Positions 16,077 through 25,145 are shown, counted from the first letter of the stretch. The stretch: 64,000 nucleotides of DNA from Enterovibrio norvegicus DSM 15893 (GCF_900115495.1 NZ_FOWR01000028.1:1-64000), one strand, 5' to 3'. Notes: a model not told the origin generated them from the sequence alone. Made by a program: numbers and translations.

Positions 16077-16943
16077 ATGTCAGAGAAAAAGGTTTCGTTT
16101 ATCGGTTTGGGTGTCATGGGGTATCCAATGGCAGGTCATCTGGCCCGTGCTGGCTTCGACACTACCGTTTATAACCGCACGACGGCGCGAGCAGAGAGGT
16201 GGGCGTCTGAATATCAACAAACGTTTGCTAATACACCGCGTGAAGCAGCATCAGATTGCGACATCGTGTTTGTTTGTGTGGGTAACGACAATGACGTGAG
16301 AAGCGTTATTTATGGTGATGATGGCGTGCTAACGAGCATGAAACCGGACAGTATTTTGGTCGATCACACCACTACGTCGGCAGAGTTAGCAGAAGAGTTG
16401 GCGGCAGCCTGTAAGGAAAAGGGCGTGCACTTTATTGATGCGCCGGTGTCGGGCGGCCAAGCGGGCGCTGAAAATGGTGCGCTAACCATTATGTGTGGCG
16501 GCGATGAAGGCATCTTTAACATCGTCAACCCTGTTTTTGACGCTTATGCCAAGCAAGCAGTGTTGTTGGGCGAGAATGGACAAGGTCAGCGCTGTAAAAT
16601 GGTGAACCAAATCTGTATTGCGGGCATTTTACAGGGGTTGAGCGAAGGCCTATTGCTGGCGCAAGCGTCTGGCTTAGACATTGAGCAGGTGACCAGTGTG
16701 CTGAAGCACGGTGCAGCGGGTTCATGGCAAATGGAAAACCGCGCGGTGACCATGGCGAAAGATACGTTCGACTTTGGTTTTGCCATTGATTGGATGCGCA
16801 AAGATTTGGGGATTTGCCTTGATGAAGCAAAACGCCATGACTTAACGCTGTCACTGACGCAAGAGGTCGATAGCAAGTATGCCAGCCTGCAAGAGCAAGG
16901 TTTGGGGCGTATGGATACGTCAGTGCTAATTAAAGCTAACTAA
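16077..16943 (+). CDS. NAD(P)-dependent beta-hydroxyacid dehydrogenase (HIBADH/GlxR family)
   Basis: 288 residues. GLGVMGYPMAGHLARAG near the N-terminus is the Rossmann motif. DAPVSGGQAGAENGALTIM is the substrate-binding signature, and GQRCKMVNQICIAG contains the catalytic Lys region. The family oxidises 3-hydroxyisobutyrate, or reduces tartronate semialdehyde and glyoxylate-type substrates. The exact substrate cannot be read from sequence. GAGGATAAGG precedes the ATG. It is probably controlled by the divergent MocR protein. Confidence 0.85.
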   Translation: MSEKKVSFIGLGVMGYPMAGHLARAGFDTTVYNRTTARAERWASEYQQTFANTPREAASDCDIVFVCVGNDNDVRSVIYGDDGVLTSMKPDSILVDHTTTSAELAEELAAACKEKGVHFIDAPVSGGQAGAENGALTIMCGGDEGIFNIVNPVFDAYAKQAVLLGENGQGQRCKMVNQICIAGILQGLSEGLLLAQASGLDIEQVTSVLKHGAAGSWQMENRAVTMAKDTFDFGFAIDWMRKDLGICLDEAKRHDLTLSLTQEVDSKYASLQEQGLGRMDTSVLIKAN

Positions 16944-17019
16944 GGGTGTTGGCGCGGAGCGTTGGCGTCACGTTTTAATGGGCAACACTCAAGCTCAACG
17001 GACCCTAGCAGAAACACAG

Positions 17020-17054
17020 AAAAAGCCAACGGCAGATGATGCGGTTGGCTTTTT
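17020..17054. terminator. Bidirectional terminator between dehydrogenase and Lrp/AsnC genes
   Basis: AAAAAGCCAAC (17020-17030) pairs with GTTGGCTTTTT (17044-17054), giving T-runs in both directions between convergent genes. Confidence 0.85.
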
Positions 17055-17075
17055 CGTTTTATCAGGACGGCGTTT

Positions 17076-17555
17076 TTATGACAATTGGGTATCGTCGATG
17101 AACAAGGATTCTTGCTGGTGCTTGATGGTCTTGGTGACGATGTAGGTGTAGTAGCGTTCAATGCCTAAATCGGACACGAGCCAGTGGTCGATTAAGCGCT
17201 GGTATTGGTCAATGTCGCTCGCGACAACACGAAGCACGTAATCAACGCCGCCACCTGTTGCAAAGCAGTCGGCGACTTCATCGCATTCTTGCATCGCGCG
17301 TTCGAAGCGCTCAAAACTATTCGCGCTGTGCTGACCGAGCGTCACTTCTACAATGACGGGCGTTTGTTTGGATAACACATTGCGATTAATCTTTGCACCA
17401 TACCCTTCAATGACACCGGCTTCTTCCAAGCGTTTTACGCGCTCCCAACAAGGGCTCACAGAGAGGTTGATGGCCTCTGCGAGGTGAGATTTTGTAATAC
17501 GGCCTTGTGTTGCCAAGATATGCAAAATCTTCACGTCGTATTTATCCAATCTCAT
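17076..17555 (-). CDS. Lrp/AsnC-family regulator, DoeX-like
   Basis: 159 residues with an N-terminal HTH (RITKSHLAEAINLSVSPCWERVKRLEEAGVI split over residues 18-50) and a C-terminal RAM ligand domain (VEVTLGQH, CFATGGGVDYVLRVVASD). The wording of both segments resembles DoeX, the AsnC-type regulator of ectoine catabolism in Halomonas, from memory of that family. It lies just downstream of the ectoine synthesis operon on the same strand but behind a terminator. It may sense ectoine or an intermediate. No ectoine-degradation genes are visible in this window. Confidence 0.8.
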   Translation of the reverse strand: MRLDKYDVKILHILATQGRITKSHLAEAINLSVSPCWERVKRLEEAGVIEGYGAKINRNVLSKQTPVIVEVTLGQHSANSFERFERAMQECDEVADCFATGGGVDYVLRVVASDIDQYQRLIDHWLVSDLGIERYYTYIVTKTIKHQQESLFIDDTQLS

Positions 17556-17640
17556 CGTGTCTCCCTTTTGCTGATGATGTCACTGGTCGTGTTGATGAAT
17601 GCGTGTCGAAGGCGAGTTAACACGTTACTTTAAGACTAGC

Positions 17641-17680
17641 GGAAAAGAGAAACGCTCATTGAGGTTATCAATGAGCGTTT
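17641..17680 (-). terminator. Terminator of the ectoine operon
   Basis: AAACGCTCATTGA (17650-17662) pairs with TCAATGAGCGTTT (17668-17680). On the minus strand the stem is followed by TTTCTCTTTT. It lies about 40 bases after the aspartokinase stop. Confidence 0.8.
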
Positions 17681-17717
17681 GTGGTCTTGTGACAGCGGTT
17701 GTCTTTAACGGGTATGT

Positions 17718-19136
17718 TTAAGCAACATGCTGTTTTTTCATCGCTTTGGCGGTAAAGAACTCATCATGCAGTGCGCGAATGGTGCGATCATAAGCATCGT
17801 CTTTTACCACAAACTGAACGTTCACGTTACGCATTGACGAATGCACAGCAATCGGTGCGATGTCATGGTTCATGAGTGCCAGCACGCCACGGCTCAACGT
17901 TGTGTTGGTGTTTATTTCAGCGCCAATGGCGGAGATGAGTGCGACCCATTGACCAGTAATGGTCGAGCTAGGGAAGCGTTTCTCTGCTTTGTACAGCAAG
18001 TGGTTGAGGTTTTTACCTGCGCCGCTCAAGTAGTAAGTAATGGAGTTGGCATTCATTTCCTTACCCACCAAGCTGACGCGCGCATCGGCAATGATTTCCA
18101 TCATTTCATAACCCACGTTATCAACCTGTCCTACCATGGCTTGGTCGAAAACGTGCAGCGCAAACACTTTGTTTTTACCCGCAATGATTTCAATTTTCTC
18201 TGCATCAGGCTGGTATTCCTGAGAGATCAAGGTGCCTTGGTGTTCCGGCTCAAAGGTGTTTTTAATCTGAAGCGGAATGTTGTTTTGACGCAGGCCAGAG
18301 GCGGCATTTGGGTGAATGGCTTCCATCCCCAAGTTCGCGAGCTGGTCAGCAACATCAAAGTTTGATTTACCAATCGGCAGCACATTTTCAGGCCCTGCAA
18401 TGCGTGGGTCGGCGCTGCTCAAGTGGTATTCTTTGTGGATCACGGCAAGGTCTGCAGAGGTCAGGCAAGCAATACGACTAAATGTCATCTCGCTGTAACC
18501 ACGGTCATAGGTTTTCATCAACCCTTCATCACAGTATGCATAGCCTGTGACAATCGGCAGTTCTTTGGTGACATCAATATCTTCAAAGGCACTTTTAATG
18601 ACAGTGTCCAAGTTGCCCGAAAGGTTGTTATCCCATCCTGACAAATCAATAAAACGTGCGTTCACGCCAAGAGTTTTTAGCTTCAGAGCGGTGTTGAACG
18701 CACTGTGTGCTTCGCCGATCGAAGATAAAAATTCTCGAATTTGTGGAAGGTATTGGCGGAGGGTGAACTGGCCGTATTCGCAGGTCGCCAATATGTTGGT
18801 GATACAGTTTTGCGCATCATCCAAGCGTTCAGTAATGAACTTGTCTGCGCGCTTACGACTGACCGGGTCTGCAAATAGATTTTCATTGGTCATCATCATG
18901 CGTTGTTTCACGGTTGTGAACGCACTCATCCAGTTTTCATCGCGTTTCGCAACTTGTTGGTAAATACCGGGTTCACCAGAGCGTTTACATTCCAACAATG
19001 CATCCGTGATACCGCCATAAGCAGAGACGACAAAAACACGGTTATAAGGGGATGCCGGGTGCAGCAAGATGTTGTCTAAGACAGCATCAAACGCCGACAT
19101 GGACGTGCCACCAATCTTTTCTACGGTGTAAGTCAT
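17718..19136 (-). CDS. ask: Ectoine-pathway aspartate kinase (Ask_Ect)
   Basis: 472 residues. VEKIGGTSMS at the N-terminus is the aspartokinase nucleotide-binding start, followed by VVSAYGGITDALLE and, later, tandem ACT-like segments (GYEMMEIIADARVSLVGKEMNANSI...). It phosphorylates aspartate to feed aspartate semialdehyde into ectoine synthesis. Dedicated Ask_Ect enzymes escape the normal feedback by lysine and threonine. It is the last gene of ectA-ectB-ectC-ask, separated from ectC by a 66-base gap with a terminator-like hairpin, so its dose is probably lower than EctABC. Confidence 0.93.
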   Translation of the reverse strand: MTYTVEKIGGTSMSAFDAVLDNILLHPASPYNRVFVVSAYGGITDALLECKRSGEPGIYQQVAKRDENWMSAFTTVKQRMMMTNENLFADPVSRKRADKFITERLDDAQNCITNILATCEYGQFTLRQYLPQIREFLSSIGEAHSAFNTALKLKTLGVNARFIDLSGWDNNLSGNLDTVIKSAFEDIDVTKELPIVTGYAYCDEGLMKTYDRGYSEMTFSRIACLTSADLAVIHKEYHLSSADPRIAGPENVLPIGKSNFDVADQLANLGMEAIHPNAASGLRQNNIPLQIKNTFEPEHQGTLISQEYQPDAEKIEIIAGKNKVFALHVFDQAMVGQVDNVGYEMMEIIADARVSLVGKEMNANSITYYLSGAGKNLNHLLYKAEKRFPSSTITGQWVALISAIGAEINTNTTLSRGVLALMNHDIAPIAVHSSMRNVNVQFVVKDDAYDRTIRALHDEFFTAKAMKKQHVA

Positions 19137-19160
19137 TTGGGCTTCCTTTACACAAAAGAG

Positions 19161-19188
19161 GATAAAAAGAAGGGGCGAGTCGCCCCTT
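19161..19188 (-). terminator. Intercistronic terminator-like hairpin between ectC and ask
   Basis: On the minus strand a GC-rich stem (GGGGC / GCCCC, extended by AA/TT) at 19170-19188 is followed by TTCTTTTTATC. This is the layout of an intrinsic terminator inside the operon, which could allow partial read-through to ask. Confidence 0.65.
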
Positions 19189-19202
19189 ATTGATGAGAGA
19201 CG

Positions 19203-19595
19203 TTAGTCGACGAGGGGGTAAACACCGTTTTCATCGTGGACTTCGTTACCTGTGATTGGCGGGTTAAATACACATGCCATCACCATCTCTTTACCCTCGC
19301 CAGAATAGGCGCGAAGGTAGTGCTCATCATGTTTATCCAGAATGTATAAGGTGCCTGGTTTGATGGGGTAGGTTTCACCGCCTACCACTTCAATTTCACC
19401 TTCACCCGACATGCAATACACAGACTCTAAGTGGTTCTTATAGTGAATGTGTGTTTCCGTGCCTTCGTAAATCGTGGTGATGTGGAAAGAAAACGCCATC
19501 TTGTCGTCTTTCAACAACATACGAACGCTTTCCCACGTTTCAGACGCGACGCGGCGCTCGCTGTTTCTGCACTCTTCCAGAGTTCTTACGATCAT
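19203..19595 (-). CDS. ectC: L-ectoine synthase
   Basis: 130 residues, the normal family length. It closes N-gamma-acetyl-diaminobutyrate to ectoine. The single cupin domain contains [19 protein letters not shown] and [14 protein letters not shown]. Glu57, Tyr84 and His92 correspond to the iron ligands established for EctC. It follows ectB by 12 bases. The product is the compatible solute made under salt stress. Confidence 0.97.
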   Translation of the reverse strand: MIVRTLEECRNSERRVASETWESVRMLLKDDKMAFSFHITTIYEGTETHIHYKNHLESVYCMSGEGEIEVVGGETYPIKPGTLYILDKHDEHYLRAYSGEGKEMVMACVFNPPITGNEVHDENGVYPLVD

Positions 19596-19607
19596 GTTTC
19601 TTGTTCC

Positions 19608-20873
19608 TTAAGATGCTTTTCGTGTTGCTGTCTGTGCAACGTATTCTGCGGCTTGCTCGAAAATATGAAGGCCTTGTTCGAGCTCAGATTCGCTGATGGT
19701 CAGTGGACAGAAAAACTTCACCACTTCATCGTTTGGACCCGCAGTTTCAATGATCATGCCTTTTTCAAAACAGCGACGTGAAATGGCAGAAGCAAGATCA
19801 CCATCTTTACACTCAATGCCCTGCATCATGCCGCGCCCTTTAGCACGAACGAACAAAGACGAGTGGCGCTTCAGTGAACGGTCGATCACCTTTTTCACTT
19901 GTTGGCTGCGCTCGGCAATGTGCTTTTCGAAATCGTCATTCGCCCAGTAGCTTTCAATGGCTTTGGTTGCAGTAACGAATGCGTGGTTGTTACCACGGAA
20001 CGTACCGTTATGTTCACCCGGCGCCCATTTGTCCAGCTCAGGCTTCATCAGAACAAGTGCCATTGGTAGGCCGTAACCACCAATAGATTTCGACAAGGTC
20101 ACCATGTCTGGTTTGATGCCTGACGGCTCAAAGCTAAAGAAGGTCCCGGTGCGGCCACAACCTGCTTGAATGTCATCAACAATCACAAGCACGCCGTTGT
20201 CTTTACAGATTTTGCTTAAACGCTGAAGCCACTCGTTGGACGCCACGTTCAGGCCGCCTTCACCTTGCAAGGTTTCAAGTAACACAGCAGCCGGTTTATC
20301 TAAACCGCTTGAGTTGTCGTTCAGCATGGTTTCAAGCAGCAATAGGCTGTCTACGCCTGCATAGCCTTCGTACGGCAAACGTGAAGTGCCAGCCAATGGC
20401 ATGCCTGAACCGCCACGGTGGTGTTGGTTACCGGTTGCCGCCAATGCGCCATAGGTACAGCCGTGAAAACCATTAGTGAAGGTCACGATGTTGGCACGGC
20501 CCGTCACTTTACGTGCAAGCTTCATTGCCGCTTCAACGGCATTGGTGCCAGTCGGGCCCGTAAACTGCACTTTGTAATCAAGATTTCGTGGTTCGAAGAT
20601 GTGATTACGGAGTGCGGTTAGGAATGCAGACTTGGCTTCCGTGTGCATATCAAGGCCATGGGTCACGCCATCACTTTCGATGTATTCGATCAGTGCTTTT
20701 TTGAAGATGGCATTGTTGTGACCGTAATTAAGCGAACCAGCGCCGGCGAGAAAATCAATGTAACGATCGCCGTTTTCGGTTTTCAGCCAGCACCCTTTTG
20801 CGGAAGAGAAAACCACAGGGAAGCTGTTTGAGTAAGACCTAACGTTTGATTCTTGCTTGTTATAAATATCCAT
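19608..20873 (-). CDS. ectB: Diaminobutyrate-2-oxoglutarate transaminase
   Basis: 421 residues, a class III PLP aminotransferase. It converts aspartate semialdehyde with glutamate to L-2,4-diaminobutyrate, the first ectoine-specific step. FTGPTGTNAVEAAMKLARK, VIVDDIQAGCGRTG and DMVTLSKSIGGYGLPMA (Schiff-base Lys) are visible. It starts 23 bases after ectA. Confidence 0.97.
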   Translation of the reverse strand: MDIYNKQESNVRSYSNSFPVVFSSAKGCWLKTENGDRYIDFLAGAGSLNYGHNNAIFKKALIEYIESDGVTHGLDMHTEAKSAFLTALRNHIFEPRNLDYKVQFTGPTGTNAVEAAMKLARKVTGRANIVTFTNGFHGCTYGALAATGNQHHRGGSGMPLAGTSRLPYEGYAGVDSLLLLETMLNDNSSGLDKPAAVLLETLQGEGGLNVASNEWLQRLSKICKDNGVLVIVDDIQAGCGRTGTFFSFEPSGIKPDMVTLSKSIGGYGLPMALVLMKPELDKWAPGEHNGTFRGNNHAFVTATKAIESYWANDDFEKHIAERSQQVKKVIDRSLKRHSSLFVRAKGRGMMQGIECKDGDLASAISRRCFEKGMIIETAGPNDEVVKFFCPLTISESELEQGLHIFEQAAEYVAQTATRKAS

Positions 20874-20896
20874 AAGGATTCCGTTTTAACTCCAAT

Positions 20897-21442
20897 TTAT
20901 TGGTTGTTGTTCAAAGGAATGCGGTAAAGAAATTCCGTGTCGTGATGACCTTTGAAGTGCTGCTGCTCGTCGAGAAATACCGATACCGAACCCGTTTCGC
21001 CATGCGACTTATCGAGCTTCTTGAACAGGTTCCAAGAGCCTTCATTAGATTTGGTGATCGTGGTTTCGACGGCTTGAACATGCTGCAAATATTCGCGCAT
21101 CAGCAGTTCTTGCAACATATGGTATGCGAGGCCTTTGCCGCGCATGGTCGGTGAAACAGCCACTTGCCAGACGAAGAGTTCGTCATTTGATTCGGGCTTT
21201 AGGTAGGCGGAAATAAAACCAACAATTTCGCCATCATACTCTGCAAGGATGCAGGTTTTGTGGAAGTGGGAGGACTGAAGGAAATTACAGTAAGAAGAGT
21301 TTTCATCAAGCGGCGGACAACTGGCGATTAATTGGTGGATCCCGATGCCATCTTTAAGGGTTGGAACGCGAAAAACCCATGCATCTTCATCCTGACTCAA
21401 ACGCGCTAAAGCCGCAGTTTGGTAGATCGTCGTAGTGCTCAT
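20897..21442 (-). CDS. ectA: L-2,4-diaminobutyrate N-gamma-acetyltransferase
   Basis: 181 residues of GNAT fold. It acetylates diaminobutyrate with acetyl-CoA. VAVSPTMRGKGLAYHMLQEL is the acetyl-CoA pocket, and ETTITKSNEGSWNLFKKLD is the EctA signature. AAAGGA lies 13 bases upstream of the ATG. It is the first gene of the operon, with a long AT-rich upstream region shared with the divergent GAPDH gene. No ectD hydroxylase is present, so hydroxyectoine synthesis is not indicated here. Confidence 0.96.
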   Translation of the reverse strand: MSTTTIYQTAALARLSQDEDAWVFRVPTLKDGIGIHQLIASCPPLDENSSYCNFLQSSHFHKTCILAEYDGEIVGFISAYLKPESNDELFVWQVAVSPTMRGKGLAYHMLQELLMREYLQHVQAVETTITKSNEGSWNLFKKLDKSHGETGSVSVFLDEQQHFKGHHDTEFLYRIPLNNNQ

Positions 21443-21977
21443 TTGATTAACTAATCCTTTAGAGGTCTAAACATTAAAGCCACCTAAAGGATACAGTTTG
21501 CTCATCAATTATCAAGTTTTCGTCACGTTTATGAGACTTTAAATTTGTATCTTATTGTTATATATGGATGTAATTTTTAGTCCGGGAAAATGGAAATCAT
21601 TAGATGTATAACGAAAATATTGCGCTATTAAGGCAATGAAATGACATTTTTATTTCGAGTAAGATCACGAAAAATTTTTCGACAGGCAGGGGATTTACTT
21701 AATTCCCTGCGATTAAAAAGTAACAACAAGCCCGCTTGAATTCAGCGGGAAGTAGTAAACTTTCAATCAATTTTTGAGGGAAAAGCGAAGAAGGTGCAAT
21801 AAGACAGTAATTATTCATCACTGTGCGATTTAACTGATTGAATAGTATGACATTGGGGCTATGTTATTTTTGGTTGGTTAATAATTGTTCACTCGTTAGA
21901 CTCACGACCAAAATAATAATAATCACCCTTAGTTGTTCTTCTTTTCACGTATTAGTTAAAAGGCATAGAAAGTAACA
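21443..21977. other. AT-rich divergent promoter region, ectA / GAPDH
   Basis: 535 bases without a gene. On the ectA side there is a promoter candidate and a 9-bp inverted repeat (21454-21492). The middle part is A/T-rich with several runs (GATTAAAAAG, AATAATAATAAT) and shows no further site I can name. Osmoregulated promoters are often of this kind. Confidence 0.5.
21488..21515 (-). promoter_or_regulatory. ectA: Candidate ectA promoter
   Basis: On the minus strand TTGATA (21510-21515) and TATCCT (21488-21493) are 16 bases apart, about 45 bases before the ectA start. The -10 is inside one arm of the inverted repeat ATCCTTTAG (21454-21462) / CTAAAGGAT (21484-21492). The other arm carries the complement of the ectA Shine-Dalgarno. 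Confidence 0.4.
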
Positions 21978-23423
21978 ATGAGTCCAGAACAGTACCTTAC
22001 CCAATGGCAACAAAGTCAAGCCGACGCAGAATCCATGTATCCGTTGATCGGGAAATTGTACCGAGAAAAAGGCGTCGACATTCACATTTATGGCCGCGCA
22101 ATGGTCACGGCAAGTACCATTGATGTTGTGAAAGCACATCGCGTTGCGCGCTGGTACACCGGCCAAGAAGTCACTACTGAACACACCCTCCCGCTGCTTC
22201 AAGCCCTCTCTAACATGGATTTACCACCATGCCGCGTCGATCTTGGTCGCCTTGCGAGCCTTTATTGGAGCGAGCACGAAGATGGCACTGCATTAGAGGG
22301 CTTTCTTGAGCGCGCCGTCGCAGACTTGCCAAAGGGCAATGCATTAGACGCACCAAGAGACGTTGTGCTTTATGGTTTTGGCCGTATTGGACGCCTTGTT
22401 ACGCGTCTTATGATCGAAAAAAGCGGCCCTGGTTACCCGCTTCGCTTACGTGCCATTGTTGTACGTGGTGGACGCGATGGCGATCTGGAAAAACGTGCGA
22501 GCTTGCTGCGTCGTGATTCCGTGCATGGTCCTTTCAACGGTTCAATCCTTGTGGATGAAGCGAGAAATGCGCTGATCGTAAACGGTAACTACATCCAAGT
22601 CATTTACGCCAATCACCCTTCTGAAGTAGATTACACGGCTTACGGCATTGAAAACGCAGTGGTGGTGGATAACACAGGCATGTGGCGTGACACTGATGGC
22701 CTCGGTCAACACCTTACTGCTAAAGGTGCAGGTAAAGTCTTACTGACTGCACCGGGCAAAGGCGACATCAAAAATATCGTATATGGCGTTAACCAAGACG
22801 ACATTGATGATGCAGACACCATCATTTCGGCTGCAAGTTGCACCACAAATGCCATCACGCCAGTGTTAAAAGCAATGCATGATCGTTACGGCGTGGAATC
22901 AGGGCACATCGAAACGGTTCACTCGTTCACGAATGACCAAAACCTGATTGATAACTTCCACAGTGGTGATCGTCGTGGTCGCGCTGCATCATTGAACATG
23001 GTGTTAACGTCCACGGGTGCTGCAACCGCCGTTGCGAAGGCGTTGCCTGCGCTGAAGGGCAAGCTAACGGGTAACTCGATTCGTGTACCGACGCCGAATG
23101 TGTCGATGGCGATTGCGAACCTTAACCTTGGCTCAGAGGTAGAGCGCGAATCCCTCAACGCATTTTTGCGTGATACGGCGTTAGTGTCAGAGTTAGCGGG
23201 ACAAGTGGATTACACGCAATCGACGGAAATCGTTTCGTCAGATATCGTTGGCTCGCGCTATGCGGGTGTTGTTGATAGCGAAGCAACCATTGCCGATGGC
23301 AACCGTTGTGTGCTTTACATCTGGTATGACAATGAGTTTGGTTACAGCTGTCAGGTGATTCACTGTATTGAACACATGGCTGGCCTGCGTTATCCAATGG
23401 TGCCAACACCGCAACAATCGTAA
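21978..23423 (+). CDS. gap: Glyceraldehyde-3-phosphate dehydrogenase, long ~480-residue type
   Basis: 481 residues, longer than the usual ~330 because of an N-terminal ~120-residue extension before the Rossmann domain (VVLYGFGRIGRLVTRLMI). The catalytic motif ISAASCTTNAITPVLKAM places the active Cys at residue 288. SLNMVLTSTGAATAV and WYDNEFGYSCQVI complete the fold. This long form occurs in Vibrionaceae beside a classical GapA. It oxidises glyceraldehyde-3-phosphate to 1,3-bisphosphoglycerate with NAD(P). Monocistronic, with a terminator directly after it. Confidence 0.93.
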   Translation: MSPEQYLTQWQQSQADAESMYPLIGKLYREKGVDIHIYGRAMVTASTIDVVKAHRVARWYTGQEVTTEHTLPLLQALSNMDLPPCRVDLGRLASLYWSEHEDGTALEGFLERAVADLPKGNALDAPRDVVLYGFGRIGRLVTRLMIEKSGPGYPLRLRAIVVRGGRDGDLEKRASLLRRDSVHGPFNGSILVDEARNALIVNGNYIQVIYANHPSEVDYTAYGIENAVVVDNTGMWRDTDGLGQHLTAKGAGKVLLTAPGKGDIKNIVYGVNQDDIDDADTIISAASCTTNAITPVLKAMHDRYGVESGHIETVHSFTNDQNLIDNFHSGDRRGRAASLNMVLTSTGAATAVAKALPALKGKLTGNSIRVPTPNVSMAIANLNLGSEVERESLNAFLRDTALVSELAGQVDYTQSTEIVSSDIVGSRYAGVVDSEATIADGNRCVLYIWYDNEFGYSCQVIHCIEHMAGLRYPMVPTPQQS

Positions 23424-23449
23424 TGATTTTTTAGTGGATTAGGTATACA

Positions 23450-23478
23450 AAAAAACGGCTCATAAGAGCCGTTTTTTT
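23450..23478 (+). terminator. Intrinsic terminator of the GAPDH gene
   Basis: AACGGCTC / GAGCCGTT stem with a 4-base loop (23462-23465), a preceding A-run and a following T-run. Confidence 0.93.
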
Positions 23479-23644
23479 GCTTTATCAGCGTCAGGTTTTC
23501 TTTGAGGTGTTTGATCTTGCTGGTTTAAAAGCGAGGCAAAACGCCCGTCAAATTCACTGCGCCCTTCATTTTCAAATTGTTTGAATAGTCATCTACGTTG
23601 TCTGTATCACACAAGAGGAAAGCGGAACAAATCATGGGCATAAG

Positions 23645-23779
23645 TCATTCAGGAACGGCTTCCTGCAGTTTGGTCATCCACTCTTCCCAGCATTTCATCA
23701 CTGCGGCTATGTCTTCAGGGGAAGTGTGTTTCATCCATTCTGGGTCACCACCTTGGTAGATAAACATAAATTCTTTCAT
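23645..23779 (-). pseudogene. Truncated YCII-domain protein
   Basis: 44 codons starting MKEFMFIYQGGDPEWMKHTSPE and ending LQEAVPE, with a good GGAGAGACGAAG upstream. The start matches YCII-related proteins (MKxFxxIYxGGD), which are normally ~100-115 residues, so about 60% of the domain is missing. The frame after the stop shows no recognisable remainder. It could be a decayed gene or a small surviving peptide. Confidence 0.55.
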
Positions 23780-23978
23780 CTTCGTCTCTCCATTTCATGA
23801 ATTGTTGTTGTGAGATTTAATCTCGTATAGACAACGTTTGAGGGTGACCAAACGGGGACATTTATTTTTAAAAGATAGGCGATTAAAAAGAGAGAAGGCG
23901 TGCCAATCTCAATAAATCAACACCTTATGCTTGCGCGGTGAAGGGGAAATTAAAAGAAGAAAAGTTGAAGCACGAAAG

Positions 23979-25142
23979 CTAAAGAATAATGTGCGGGATA
24001 TATCGGGCAACGTCTTGAGTGATCAAACTGGCGTCTTCACGAATGGAAATGCCCGCGGCGCGATCGTTGACGAGCCAACTGCCGATCAAGGTGTAGCTAT
24101 CCCCAAACTTAGGCAGCGGTTGGTATTGCTGAACAATCGCCTGTGTGGATGCGTAAGGGCCGTCGGTTTTGACGAACGACTTGCCGTCTCGGATGATTTC
24201 GATGTTCGCGCCTTCGCGTGAGAACAAAGGCTTGATCACGAAGTCGGTTAATGAAGAGGCCCTTGGGTCGTCAGCGAAATAGGCAGGCAGCAAATTCGGA
24301 TGGTTTGGCTGCATTTGCCAAAGCATGGGCAGCAGGGCTTTGTTGGAAAGCACAGACTTCCACATAGGCTCTAACCAATTGACGGTAGACGTTTTCAGGT
24401 GTGTGGCGTACTCCTCGTCAAACATAAACTCCCACGGGTAGAGCTTAAACATCCAACGGATCGGGCGGTTGCTGAGGTCGATAAATTCGCCATGCGTGTT
24501 GACGCCAATGTCTTCTACGAACACAAAGGCGGTGTGTAACCCTGCCTCAATGGCGCAATCTTCAAGGTATTGCACTGTGGCCCTGTCTTCTTCAGTGTCT
24601 TTGCAGCAACTGAAATGCAGCGTTTGCCCCGGTTGTCGACGCGCAAGATCGGCAAAGCGCTCAATGATGAAGTCTTGCAAGATATTGAACTGATCTGCGC
24701 TGCGATGAATGCGACCACTGTCGACCACATCTTCCAGCCACACCCATTGCCAGAAACCTGTCTCGAAGAGAGAGGTGGGGGTATCTGCGTTGTTCTCGTA
24801 GAGTTTGGCGGGGTTGACGCCGTCATACGCAAAATCAAGGCGTGCATACAGCGATGGATCGCGACGACGCCATGAGTTTGCGACCAAATCCCACATGCTT
24901 TCAGGAATGCCAAAACGCTGCAATAACGCATCGTCTCGCACCACTTTTTCCACCACGTCTAAACACATTTGGTGGATGTCTTCCGTCGGTTTCTCTAAAT
25001 CTTCCTCAATTTGCTTGAGGTTAAATTGGTAATACGCCGTTTCGTCCCAGTAAGGGGCGTCATACATGGAGTGAAAACCAAACCCGTATTTCTTGGCGAG
25101 TTCACGCCAATGCGGGCGTTCAGAGATATTCCGACGGAACAT
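23979..25142 (-). CDS. yjfC: Glutathionylspermidine synthase-family protein (YjfC/YgiC-like)
   Basis: 387 residues of ATP-grasp fold. The family start is FRRNISERPHWRELAKKYGFGFHSMY (read in two parts). Also visible are YGV-like FAYDGVNPAKLYENNADTPTSLFETGFWQW, VIKPLFSREGANI and IGSWLVNDRAAGISIRED. Only the synthetase domain is present, without an amidase. The physiological product in Vibrio is not established. It closes the operon with the DUF350 and DUF1190 genes, three bases after the latter. Confidence 0.9.
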   Translation of the reverse strand: MFRRNISERPHWRELAKKYGFGFHSMYDAPYWDETAYYQFNLKQIEEDLEKPTEDIHQMCLDVVEKVVRDDALLQRFGIPESMWDLVANSWRRRDPSLYARLDFAYDGVNPAKLYENNADTPTSLFETGFWQWVWLEDVVDSGRIHRSADQFNILQDFIIERFADLARRQPGQTLHFSCCKDTEEDRATVQYLEDCAIEAGLHTAFVFVEDIGVNTHGEFIDLSNRPIRWMFKLYPWEFMFDEEYATHLKTSTVNWLEPMWKSVLSNKALLPMLWQMQPNHPNLLPAYFADDPRASSLTDFVIKPLFSREGANIEIIRDGKSFVKTDGPYASTQAIVQQYQPLPKFGDSYTLIGSWLVNDRAAGISIREDASLITQDVARYIPHIIL

Positions 25143-25145
25143 GTA

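Noticed and set aside
16077-16943. Assignment as tartronate semialdehyde reductase (glxR)
   Set aside because: Sequence supports the family only; no glyoxylate genes adjoin it, so no gene symbol was given.
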